From contig JAFLBF010000003.1 of NCBI GenBank assembly GCA_017303895.1, positions 62,001 through 126,000 on the forward strand: DNA of 64,000 nucleotides. Reading direction: 5' to 3'. The position numbers and the translations under genes were made by a program. Positions 55,949 through 64,000 of the stretch are shown here, one piece after another (positions within the stretch are counted from its first letter, which is position 1; each line of letters begins with the position of its first letter). The DNA is from Bacteroidota bacterium. GTDB taxonomy: Bacteria; Bacteroidota; Bacteroidia; 2-12-FULL-35-15. The notes beneath the pieces were generated by a model. The model did not search any database and was not told where the DNA came from. It was given only the letters and a program-made list of their open reading frames with translations.

Positions 55949-57112
55949 TTATTGTTTTTGTTGATTAATCAGTTTTCGTAAATTTTTAATTTGGGATGCA
56001 AAGTAAAGTCTTTTTTCTGGATATTTCAAGCGTAAATTTTCATAAGCCTGAATTGCCTTGGCATAATTCCCCTGCAAAACGTATATTTTAGCTAAAGTCT
56101 CGCTTACAAAGGTGATATCGTCTGCCACACTCTGCTTGGCCATGTTTACCGGATTGTAAAACTCGGTCTTTGGTCGGCTGATCTTCGGCTCTTCTTTGAT
56201 GAACTTATCGATCAGGTCGAATGGAGTAGGGGCTTTAGAGCTTGTATGGCTATCGTTTTCCTCTATCGATACTTCTTTTTCTTCGTTATTGATGTGTTTT
56301 AACCAGTCGGTAAACGATAATTTTTCAGGGTCAACAGCAATTTTCTTGTTTTCTTCTTCGGCCGGAGCGGTGTTCAATACAAAATTAGACTCAACGGTTT
56401 CTGTATTCTCTGCTGCTACTTCCTCTTTTCCTACCTCTGTGGTAAGCATTTCTATTTCAACGGCTGTATCTGCCGCAGAACTTAAGTATTCTTTTTCTAA
56501 TTCGGATACAGTTAGTTCTTCAGTACTTAAACTTTCTTTTGCTAAAATATCTTTTAATGAAAGCTTCGGTTCTTCTTGTTCTCCTGTGGTTTCCACTGTT
56601 TCTTGTGAAGGGATCTCCTCTTGCGGTTTCTCTTTTTCAATGAGCCCCTGTATCTTTTCGATCACTTTTTCTTCGATGATCTCCTGAGCAGGAACATCGA
56701 TCTCTTCGATCTCTTCCACTTCATGCTTCACCTCTTCCACTTGAACAACAGGCTCAATTTTCTGTTCGATCACTTCCTCGCGGATCAATTCCTTTACAGC
56801 TTGCTCTATCTTTTTATCTTCGATCACAGCCTCGATCACAGGACTTGTTATTTCAGGGATCACCTGTTCGATCAGCTCATGGCGGTTCGTGATCAAGTGG
56901 TGCAATACTTTGCGGTCGCTCACAAAAGCTGCTGTTGTTTTGAGCTGATTGTTGTAATGAATGCTTTCGGTATTGTGCAAACTTTTTGCATACAACAAAT
57001 GCGCTGTCTGGAAATAAGGGAACACTTTTAACACATCAGCAAGCTGAATGGCATCGGTAGCTGTGAGCTTTTCCGGTGCTTCCATGTATGATATGAATTG
57101 CCCTTTGTTCAT
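55949..57112 (-). CDS. TPR-like protein with Glu-rich centre
   Basis: A 387-residue protein. The N-terminus has a helical-repeat-like domain (DAIQLADVLKVFPYFQTAHLLYAKSL), the centre (~residues 95-250) is strongly acidic and low in complexity (Glu/Val/Ile-rich), and the C-terminus has a TPR-like pair (ETLAKIYVLQGNYAKAIQAYENL). It is found next to lptE and secG in many Bacteroidota; its role is unknown. It lies 2 bp after lptE. Confidence 0.75.
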   Translation of the reverse strand: MNKGQFISYMEAPEKLTATDAIQLADVLKVFPYFQTAHLLYAKSLHNTESIHYNNQLKTTAAFVSDRKVLHHLITNRHELIEQVIPEITSPVIEAVIEDKKIEQAVKELIREEVIEQKIEPVVQVEEVKHEVEEIEEIDVPAQEIIEEKVIEKIQGLIEKEKPQEEIPSQETVETTGEQEEPKLSLKDILAKESLSTEELTVSELEKEYLSSAADTAVEIEMLTTEVGKEEVAAENTETVESNFVLNTAPAEEENKKIAVDPEKLSFTDWLKHINNEEKEVSIEENDSHTSSKAPTPFDLIDKFIKEEPKISRPKTEFYNPVNMAKQSVADDITFVSETLAKIYVLQGNYAKAIQAYENLRLKYPEKRLYFASQIKNLRKLINQQKQ

Positions 57113-57114
57113 GT

Positions 57115-57627
57115 TTACCAGTCGTTCAACGCTCTGTTAAAAATATCCAGTGTTAACTGATCATTGATCTGCTGGATTAATTCCTGTTCAACAGAGCTTA
57201 AACTTTGATCACTGTTGTAGTCTGCAAATCTAGAAAAACTTTGTTCGAAATTCTTTTTTTCATCAAAACTGCATTTGTATTTCACCGTTACCGTTATTGT
57301 CAAACGGTTCAATGCTGCTAAGTCCGTACTCTGAATAGCAATGGGTGCTGTTGAATAACCGGTGATGCTGCCTTCAAAATCCAGATCGCCATTTTTATTC
57401 ACCAATCCCAAACGTGTTTGAGAGCTCAAACGGTCGCGCAAGGCTTCTGTAAACACCTGACTTAAGGTAGGAGGAGCTAATGATGCTTGATTTTGAAAGT
57501 ATTGTACCGATACGGTTTGTGCTTCCGGTGGAATGGTAGCTCCACTAAAACCGTAATGCATTTTGCAAGCAGGCAAACCAGCTATCAAAACGAAAAAAGT
57601 GAAAAGTAGAATAACTTTCTCTTTCAT
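57115..57627 (-). CDS. lptE: LptE-like lipopolysaccharide-assembly lipoprotein
   Basis: From ATG 57627 the product has 170 residues; a longer start at 57663 is less likely because it puts extra residues before the signal peptide. The lipoprotein signal ends with LPAC. The mature part (YGFSGATIPPEAQTVSVQYF, LRDRLSSQTRLGLVNKNGDL) has the LptE layout. LptE plugs the LptD barrel that places LPS in the outer leaflet. LptD is not in this window. Confidence 0.8.
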   Translation of the reverse strand: MKEKVILLFTFFVLIAGLPACKMHYGFSGATIPPEAQTVSVQYFQNQASLAPPTLSQVFTEALRDRLSSQTRLGLVNKNGDLDFEGSITGYSTAPIAIQSTDLAALNRLTITVTVKYKCSFDEKKNFEQSFSRFADYNSDQSLSSVEQELIQQINDQLTLDIFNRALNDW

Positions 57628-57682
57628 TTTTGATAGTGATAAATATGTAAGTGGTTTGCTCAAAATGCTGAATAGTTGATGT

Positions 57683-58918
57683 CTATTTTATATTGTATTC
57701 ATTGATCTTTCTGTACAAGGTACGTTCAGATATTCCCAGCTCTTTAGCAGCATTCTTACGTTTGCCTTTATGTTTTGCCAAGGCCTTTTTGATCATGTCT
57801 TCTTCAATTTCCTGCAATGAAAGTGTTTCTTCCACTTCGATCATCTTTGCATTATTCTCACTGATCACTGTTGGAGTAGAGGTGTTGTAACCCAATTGAA
57901 TGGTAGTCTCCGGTGATCCAACATCCTGGTATAATTTTTTAATGATGGTTGCATTCTCCGGATGAAAATCATGATTCATTTGATTGTCATTCTCAATAAG
58001 ATCTACCACTACTTTTTTTAGATCGGTCAGATCTTTTTTCATATCGAACAATACTTTGTAAAGAATATCTCGTTCGCTGAAATCGTTGCCGGCTCCACCT
58101 GCTGTGTTGCTTGCCAATACAGGGAGTTGTGATGTTTGATTGACCGGTAGATATTTTAACAAGGTCTCTGCATTAATATCTCTTGTTTTTTCGATCACCG
58201 AAATTTGTTCAGTTATATTTTTTAGCTGACGAACATTTCCCTGGAAATAATAATTGCTCAATACGTGTTCCGCTTCTGCATCTAATTTGATGGTTGGCAT
58301 ACGGTATTTTGCAGAAAAATCAGCAGCAAATTTTCTGAAGAGAAGATGGATGTCCTGTTTGCGTTCGCGTAATGGCGGCACAATGATCGGAACTGTATTC
58401 AAACGGTAATAAAGATCTTCTCTGAATTTCCCTTTTTCAATTGCTTGTTGGATGTTTACATTCGTTGCTGCTACTACACGAACATCGGTTTTTAATACTT
58501 TGGAAGAACCTACTTTTATGAATTCTCCACTTTCCAATACACGTAACAATCTGGCTTGTGTTGCCATTGGCATTTCAGCCACCTCATCTAAAAAGATGGT
58601 TCCTCCGTTAGCCACTTCAAAATAACCTTTGCGGGCTTCGTGTGCTCCCGTAAAAGATCCTTTTTCATGTCCGAATAATTCAGAGTCGATCGTTCCTTCC
58701 GGAATAGCACCGCAGTTCACTGCAATGTATTGTCCGTGTTTACGTGCACTCAATGCATGAATGATCTGTGGAAATACCTCTTTACCTGTTCCGCTTTCAC
58801 CGGTGATCAAAACCGTTAGATCTGTTGGAGCTACTTGCTTCGCAATGTCAATTGCACGATCAAGTAAGGGTGAACTACCAATGATTCCAAATCTGTTTTT
58901 TATTTCTTGTAATGTCAT
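57683..58918 (-). CDS. Sigma-54-dependent activator without sensory domain
   Basis: From ATG 58918 the product has 411 residues. The AAA+ domain starts almost at the N-terminus: Walker A GESGTGKE, the sigma-54 contact loop as GSFTGA (usual form GAFTGA), Walker B GTIFLDEVAEM and sensor II-type Arg residues (LYYRLNTVPIIVPPLRERK). A ~100-residue linker leads to a Fis-type helix-turn-helix (KNAAKELGISERTLYRKINE). There is no receiver, PAS or GAF domain, so it is probably controlled by its amount or by a partner. It is found at this locus in many Bacteroidota. Confidence 0.9.
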   Translation of the reverse strand: MTLQEIKNRFGIIGSSPLLDRAIDIAKQVAPTDLTVLITGESGTGKEVFPQIIHALSARKHGQYIAVNCGAIPEGTIDSELFGHEKGSFTGAHEARKGYFEVANGGTIFLDEVAEMPMATQARLLRVLESGEFIKVGSSKVLKTDVRVVAATNVNIQQAIEKGKFREDLYYRLNTVPIIVPPLRERKQDIHLLFRKFAADFSAKYRMPTIKLDAEAEHVLSNYYFQGNVRQLKNITEQISVIEKTRDINAETLLKYLPVNQTSQLPVLASNTAGGAGNDFSERDILYKVLFDMKKDLTDLKKVVVDLIENDNQMNHDFHPENATIIKKLYQDVGSPETTIQLGYNTSTPTVISENNAKMIEVEETLSLQEIEEDMIKKALAKHKGKRKNAAKELGISERTLYRKINEYNIK

Positions 58919-59041
58919 ACTAAGATGAAAGATTAAAGATGAAAGAATCAAGATTTCTGTCTTTATTCTGTAGATGATTTTTGCCCAATTAACAAAGTGT
59001 AAAATTGTACATTGTCTATTGTCTTGTATTTCTGCTATTAT

Positions 59042-60475
59042 CTATTTTACTACTTTTCCGATCAATGTGGCACCTGTGCACGATTCAGCCAATACATTCA
59101 CATAATCGCCCGGTTTGTAGTTTTCTTTTGGAAAAACAACCACCAAGCTTTGTGAATTTCTGCCAAACAATTGCTCTTTTGATTTTTTGGATACGCCCTC
59201 AACCAATACACGGTGCACTTTGCCCAAGCCTTCCTTTGTTCTTAAAGCAGAATGTTTTAATTGAAGATCTACGATCTCTGCTAATCTTCTGCTTTTCACT
59301 TCAGCAGGCACATCGTCTTTGTATTTACGTTCGGCTAATGTTTTTGGACGTTCGCTGTACGCAAACATGTAACCAAAATCATACTTCACATATTCCATCA
59401 ATGATAAGGTATCTTGATGTTCTTCTTCTGTCTCTGAGCAAAATCCGGTGATGATGTCCATCGATATCGCACAGTCAGGAATGATCTTTCTGATCGAGTC
59501 GATACGACTCATATACCACTCACGTGTGTAACCTCGGTTCATCATTTCCAGTATTCTGGAATTGCCCGATTGAACAGGCAAGTGAATGTAATTACAAATA
59601 TTCTCATGTTTCGCGATCATGTACAATACATCATCGGTCATGTCTTTTGGGTGTGATGTGCTGAAGCGTACACGCAGATCAGGATGTACCAAGGCTACTT
59701 TTTCAAGTAGCTGGGCAAATGTAGTGGCATGCTCTAATTCTTCTTTTGTAGGATTTTCTTTTTTTAATCCTCCTCCGGTCCATAAATAAGAATCCACATT
59801 TTGTCCCAATAATGTTACTTCTCTGTAACCTTGTTCAAATAGATCTTTTGCTTCCTGAACGATGGTTTCCGGCTCGCGACTTCTTTCTCTTCCTCTGGTG
59901 AATGGGACAACACAGAACGAACACATGTTATCACAACCACGGGTGATACTGATGAATGCACTCACGCCATTGCTGCCTAATCGAACAGGAGCAATATCGG
60001 CATAGGTCTCTTCTTTCGATAAAAGAACATTTACGGCTTTTTGACCGGTCTCTGCTGTTTCGATCAGTTCAGGTAAACTTCTGTAAGCATCGGGCCCAAC
60101 AACAATATCTACCAGTTTTTCTTCTTCCAGGAATTTAGATTTTAAACGTTCCGCCATACATCCCAATACTCCAACGATCAGATCGGGGTTCGTTTTCTTC
60201 GCTTTTTTATATTCATTCAAACGCTGACGAACACGTTGTTCAGCGCCTTCACGGATAGCACAGGTGTTTACAAAGATCACATCTGCCTCAAAAAAATCCT
60301 GAGTGGTGCTGAATCCTTTGTCTTTTAAAATGGATGCTACGATCTCACTATCTGAAAAATTCATTGCACAGCCATAACTCTCCAGAAAAAGTTTTTTTCC
60401 ATTCGAGTTTTGGGGCTGCTCCACCATCAAGGCTTCACCTTGTTTACTTTCGTCAATTACTTTATTCTCGCTCAT
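59042..60475 (-). CDS. miaB: tRNA-2-methylthio-N6-dimethylallyladenosine synthase MiaB
   Basis: MiaB adds a methylthio group to i6A37 in tRNAs. From ATG 60475 it has 477 residues. The N-terminal cluster domain starts [16 protein letters not shown], with further Cys in [13 protein letters not shown] and [10 protein letters not shown]. The radical SAM motif is [20 protein letters not shown], and a TRAM domain lies at the C-terminus. Confidence 0.95.
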   Translation of the reverse strand: MSENKVIDESKQGEALMVEQPQNSNGKKLFLESYGCAMNFSDSEIVASILKDKGFSTTQDFFEADVIFVNTCAIREGAEQRVRQRLNEYKKAKKTNPDLIVGVLGCMAERLKSKFLEEEKLVDIVVGPDAYRSLPELIETAETGQKAVNVLLSKEETYADIAPVRLGSNGVSAFISITRGCDNMCSFCVVPFTRGRERSREPETIVQEAKDLFEQGYREVTLLGQNVDSYLWTGGGLKKENPTKEELEHATTFAQLLEKVALVHPDLRVRFSTSHPKDMTDDVLYMIAKHENICNYIHLPVQSGNSRILEMMNRGYTREWYMSRIDSIRKIIPDCAISMDIITGFCSETEEEHQDTLSLMEYVKYDFGYMFAYSERPKTLAERKYKDDVPAEVKSRRLAEIVDLQLKHSALRTKEGLGKVHRVLVEGVSKKSKEQLFGRNSQSLVVVFPKENYKPGDYVNVLAESCTGATLIGKVVK

Positions 60476-60562
60476 TTTTATTTTAATGGAACGCAAAGGT
60501 AACTAAAAAAGACAGGGTGACAAAATGGCGCAATCTAAATATTCGTTAAAAAAAATAAAAAA

Positions 60563-60588
60563 TTATATATATATTATATATATATATG
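60563..60588. repeat. TA-dinucleotide tract upstream of topA
   Basis: A run of TATATATA blocks broken by one extra T, inside the AT-rich 230-bp divergent gap between miaB and topA. It may act as an easily melted promoter element; the rest of the gap shows no gene. Confidence 0.6.
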
Positions 60589-60705
60589 AACTGACATTTG
60601 CAAATTAAATTTGGAATTTTCCTTTTTGATTTGTTTTCTTTGCAACCGATTCAGAAAATGATCGGTCTCTATTTTGGGAAAATAATTTTTAAAAGGAGCT
60701 AGCGT

Positions 60706-63162
60706 ATGAGCAAAAATTTAGTGATTGTGGAGTCGCCTGCAAAGGCAAAAACGATAGAAGGATTTTTAGGGGAAGGATTTGTAGTTAAGTCAAGTTTTGG
60801 TCACGTTCGTGACCTCGCTAAAAAAGGGTTAGGAGTGGATATTGAAAACAAATTCACACCTACCTATGAAATATCACCGGATAAAACAAAGGTGGTGAGC
60901 GAATTAAAATCATTAGCAAAAAAAGCAGATACTGTTTGGTTAGCAACCGATGAGGACCGTGAGGGAGAAGCCATTTCATGGCATCTATACGAGTCATTGG
61001 GGCTGGATGGAAAAAATACAAAACGTATTGTATTTCATGAGATCACCAAACCTGCGATTAAAAATGCAATTGCCAATCCACGCACCATTGATAAACATTT
61101 GGTAGATGCGCAGCAAGCGCGTAGAATATTAGATCGTCTGGTTGGTTTTGAACTTTCTCCGATCCTTTGGAAAAAAGTTCGTCCGTCATTATCTGCAGGA
61201 CGTGTACAGTCTGTTGCCGTTCGATTGATCGTAGAGCGTGAACGCGAGATCATGAATTTTAAGAGCACTTCAACGTATAAAGTAGTTGCTAATTTTGTTT
61301 CAGGAAAATCAGTTGTGAAAGCGGAGTTGAATAAAAAATTTGCAACACACGATGAGGCAAAAGCGTTCTTGAAAAAATGTGAATCGGCAGACTTTACAAT
61401 TGAATCAGTTGAAACAAAGCCAACAAAAAAATCTCCTTCAGCACCATTTACAACATCTACTTTACAGCAGGAAGCTGCACGTAAATTAGGTTTTTCTGTT
61501 GCTCAAACCATGGTTGTTGCACAGCGTTTGTACGAAAGCGGAAAGATCACCTACATGAGAACGGATTCTGTGAACCTGTCGGATACTGCGATTGGTCAAG
61601 CAACAGAAGCGATCACCGGAAATTATGGTGCGAATTATTTGAATATCCGTCAGTATAAAACCAAATCAAAAGGAGCACAGGAAGCACACGAGGCGATCCG
61701 TCCGACCTATATTCAAAACTCTACTATTGAAGGCGATTCAGCAGATAAACGTTTATATGATCTGATCTGGAAACGTACCATCGCTTCACAGATGAGTGAT
61801 GCTGAGTTGGAAAAAACAACTGCAGTTATCACGGTTTCAAATGCATCAGAAAAATTTGTTGCACAAGGTGAAGTATTGAAGTTTGATGGTTTCTTGAAAG
61901 TATATCTGGAAGGAACGGATGATGAAGATGAAGAAAACCAGGAAGGAATGTTGCCTCCGATCAAGGTTGGTGAAAAATTGAACGCAAATGAGATCACAGC
62001 GACACAACGTTTTACGCACCATCCTGCACGTTACACAGAGGCGAGTTTAGTAAAGAAATTAGAAGAGTTAGGCATCGGCCGTCCTTCAACTTATGCGCCC
62101 ACCATCTCTACCGTTCAAAAGCGTGGATATGTGGTGAAAGAAGATAGAGAAGGTGTTCAACGAAATTACAGTGTGATCACTCTGAAAGGAAATAAGATCA
62201 CCGAAGAAACAAAAACAGAAGGTACCGGTGCTGAGAAAAATAAAATGTTTCCAACCGATATTGGGATGGTAGTAAATGACTTCTTGTTGAAAGAATTCCC
62301 TCAGATCCTCGATTTTCATTTTACAGCGAAAGTAGAAGAGGAGTTTGATGAGATCGCTGAAGGAAAGATCAATTGGACAAAAATGCTTTCTGACTTTTAC
62401 AAACCTTTTCATAAAAGTGTTGAGAATACTTCCGAAAATTCGGAGAGAGCAAGTGGAGAACGTTTGTTGGGGGTAGATCCGGTTACAGGTAAAAATGTGT
62501 ATGTGCGTATTGGCCGTTTTGGTCCGATGGCGCAATTGGGTGAAGGTGATGATGAAAACAACAAGCCTAAATTTGCAAGTTTGCGCAGAGATCAACGTTT
62601 AGAAACGATCACCTTTGAAGAGGCTTTGGATCTGTTTAAACTTCCTCGTACCGTTGGTGAATTTGAAGGGAAAGAAATGGTAGTAGCTGTTGGTCGTTTT
62701 GGTCCGTATGTCCGCCACAACAGTGTGTTTGTTTCTTTGAAAAAAGAAGACGATCCAATGACGGTTACAGCTGATCGTTGCATTGAATTGATCCTAGCAA
62801 AACGTCAAGCGGAGATTGATAAGTATATAAAAACATTCCCTGAAAATCCAGAAGTACAGGTGTTGAATGGTCGTTGGGGTCCATACTTGGTGGTGGGCGA
62901 CAATAATTTCAAATTGCCCAAAGGTGTTGATCCGAAAGGATTGTCATTGCAGGATTGTTTGGATATTGCAGCTGATCCTAAGAATGCAAGCAAGGGAAAT
63001 CGTTTTAAGAAAAAGACAGCAGCAAAAGCAGCACCGGCTAAACCTGCCCGCAAAACAGGCGGAAAAGCCGCAGCTCCTAATAAAGCAGCGAAAGCAGTAA
63101 AGAAGGCGGCACCTAAAAAGGCAGCAAAAAAGGCTGTTAAAAAAGTGGCAAAGAAAAAATAG
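60706..63162 (+). CDS. topA: DNA topoisomerase I
   Basis: TopA relaxes negative supercoils by cutting one strand. The 818-residue product has the TOPRIM domain (LVIVESPAKAKTIEGFLG, ATDEDREGEAISWHL), the catalytic Tyr in ITYMRTDSVNLSD, and two to three C-terminal repeat domains of the non-zinc type (GRFGPMAQLGEGDDE, GRFGPYVRHNSVF, GRWGPYLVVGDNNF). The last ~55 residues are a Lys/Ala/Pro tail like histone H1 (KAAPKKAAKKAVKK). The formimidoylglutamase-like gene follows. Confidence 0.97.
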   Translation: MSKNLVIVESPAKAKTIEGFLGEGFVVKSSFGHVRDLAKKGLGVDIENKFTPTYEISPDKTKVVSELKSLAKKADTVWLATDEDREGEAISWHLYESLGLDGKNTKRIVFHEITKPAIKNAIANPRTIDKHLVDAQQARRILDRLVGFELSPILWKKVRPSLSAGRVQSVAVRLIVEREREIMNFKSTSTYKVVANFVSGKSVVKAELNKKFATHDEAKAFLKKCESADFTIESVETKPTKKSPSAPFTTSTLQQEAARKLGFSVAQTMVVAQRLYESGKITYMRTDSVNLSDTAIGQATEAITGNYGANYLNIRQYKTKSKGAQEAHEAIRPTYIQNSTIEGDSADKRLYDLIWKRTIASQMSDAELEKTTAVITVSNASEKFVAQGEVLKFDGFLKVYLEGTDDEDEENQEGMLPPIKVGEKLNANEITATQRFTHHPARYTEASLVKKLEELGIGRPSTYAPTISTVQKRGYVVKEDREGVQRNYSVITLKGNKITEETKTEGTGAEKNKMFPTDIGMVVNDFLLKEFPQILDFHFTAKVEEEFDEIAEGKINWTKMLSDFYKPFHKSVENTSENSERASGERLLGVDPVTGKNVYVRIGRFGPMAQLGEGDDENNKPKFASLRRDQRLETITFEEALDLFKLPRTVGEFEGKEMVVAVGRFGPYVRHNSVFVSLKKEDDPMTVTADRCIELILAKRQAEIDKYIKTFPENPEVQVLNGRWGPYLVVGDNNFKLPKGVDPKGLSLQDCLDIAADPKNASKGNRFKKKTAAKAAPAKPARKTGGKAAAPNKAAKAVKKAAPKKAAKKAVKKVAKKK

Positions 63163-63213
63163 ATAAACTCATGAAGCAGGTACAACCTGCGAATTGCTCC
63201 AAATAGTTATACT

Positions 63214-64000
63214 ATGCAAGAATATTTTTCTCCTGTAGATGTTGCTGATTTTAATGGCAGTAAAAACTATGCAGAAACATCGTATGGTAAAATTATAAAC
63301 GCTTACAAAAAGGGAGAAGAGTTTCCTGATCTCGATGGAGTACATCTTGCCATCATTGGAGTACAGGAGGATAGAAAAGCGCTCAATAACGAAGGTTGTG
63401 GTTTGGCGGCTGATTATGTGCGTGAAAATCTATACAAACTTTTTCAAGGAAATTATAGTGCAAAGATCGTTGATCTGGGTAACATCAGAAAAGGCAACAG
63501 GATCGAAGATAGTTATTTTGCAGTAAGCGATGTATTGTCGCAATTGCTCAAGAAAAATATTATTCCCGTAATTATTGGAGGCGGACAAGATCTGACCTAT
63601 TCCAATTACCTGGCTTACCAAAAGATGGAACAAACCATCAATATTGTTGCTGTTGATTCCGCTTTTGACATTGGTGATGGTGATGCGGAATTAAATTCAG
63701 AAAGTTATTTAAGTAAGATCATTTTACATAAGCCTAACATTTTGTTTAACTATAGCAATGTAGGCTACCAAACCTATTTTGTTGATCAAAACTCCATCGA
63801 GTTGATGAACAAACTTTATTTCGATGCCCACCGTTTGGGTGCTCTTCGAAAAAATATGGAAGACGTTGAGCCGATCGTGCGTAATGCCGATGTGGTCACC
63901 TTTGATATTTCGGCTATCCGCCAGAGTGATGCGCCCGGCAATGGAAATGCATCACCCAATGGATTTTATGGAGAGGAAGCCTGTCAGATTACCCGCTACG
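63214..64000 (+). CDS. Formimidoylglutamase/arginase-family protein, 3' end missing
   Basis: The frame is open from ATG 63214 to the window end (262 residues seen). The ureohydrolase fold is indicated by IPVIIGGGQDLTYSNYLAY, IVAVDSAFDIGDGD and VVTFDISAIRQSDAPG, which correspond to the three metal-binding blocks. In block two the usual DAHxD reads DSAFD, so the metal-binding His is replaced. This subgroup sits after topA in many Bacteroidota. Given the altered metal residues, enzymatic activity is uncertain. Confidence 0.75.
   Translation, partial: MQEYFSPVDVADFNGSKNYAETSYGKIINAYKKGEEFPDLDGVHLAIIGVQEDRKALNNEGCGLAADYVRENLYKLFQGNYSAKIVDLGNIRKGNRIEDSYFAVSDVLSQLLKKNIIPVIIGGGQDLTYSNYLAYQKMEQTINIVAVDSAFDIGDGDAELNSESYLSKIILHKPNILFNYSNVGYQTYFVDQNSIELMNKLYFDAHRLGALRKNMEDVEPIVRNADVVTFDISAIRQSDAPGNGNASPNGFYGEEACQITRY

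Noticed and set aside
56196-56687. 163-codon plus-strand frame over the TPR-like gene
   Set aside because: Antisense of a Glu-rich segment, giving a Ser/Phe-rich mirror translation.
60563-60588. Replication-origin-like AT tract near topA
   Set aside because: No DnaA-box cluster and no dnaA/dnaN neighbours; a simple TA repeat explains it.

Overview
The window is a stretch of chromosome from a member of the Bacteroidota. Three things show this. (1) Gene order: nadK, a DUF6089 barrel, uppS, bamA, two ompH genes, murI; and miaB, a sigma-54 activator, lptE, a TPR-like gene, secG, with groS and groL just beyond. (2) A secreted protein ends in a type IX secretion (T9SS) sorting domain. (3) Many genes have a TAnnTTTG -7 promoter box and lack Shine-Dalgarno sequences. 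Base composition is moderate, around 40% GC by eye. The order or family cannot be settled from the sequence alone. No rRNA, tRNA or CRISPR array was recognised.

Layout. 1-24.9 kb is dense housekeeping DNA: a cut-off transglutaminase/TPR protein, an esterase, pdxJ, a CBS protein, nadK, the envelope cluster DUF6089-uppS-bamA-ompH-ompH-murI-lnt, lpdA, hemH, a START protein, an O-/N-acyltransferase pair that probably makes amino-acid lipids, engB, mnmD, a lipoprotein, a phosphodiesterase, a GH3-family protein and a LysE-type exporter. A GxxExxY gene flanked by inverted repeats sits between lpdA and hemH.

24.9-41 kb is the accessory region. It starts with a REP-associated (Y1/HUH) transposase inside a cluster of ten REP palindromes. 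A radical SAM protein, a SpoIIE-type phosphatase and dinB follow. Then comes an AT-rich, tightly packed four-gene minus-strand operon (29.7-34.6 kb): a DNA cytosine-C5 methyltransferase, a 777-residue protein with two GHKL ATPase modules and a kinase-like H-box, a stand-alone receiver protein and a caspase/CHAT-like His-Cys protein. This looks like a methyltransferase-linked phosphorelay that ends in a protease, and it is the best candidate here for an undescribed defence system. After rlmF there is a two-gene winged-helix/nucleotidyltransferase toxin-antitoxin-like module with its own promoter and operator-like palindrome. Then come two secreted proteins, a thioesterase, an eleventh REP, a second copy of the GxxExxY-type repeat and an 11-copy heptamer repeat.

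41-64 kb returns to core genes, mostly on the minus strand: a MazG-like hydrolase, a membrane-anchored OmpH-like protein, peroxiredoxin, secA, an AsmA-like protein, an RluB-type pseudouridine synthase with a long charged N-terminus, a YraN protein, a DUF4412 protein, groL/groS, secG, a TPR-like gene, lptE, a sigma-54 activator lacking a sensor domain, and miaB. On the plus strand, topA is followed by a formimidoylglutamase-like gene cut by the window end. Several rho-independent terminators separate these units.
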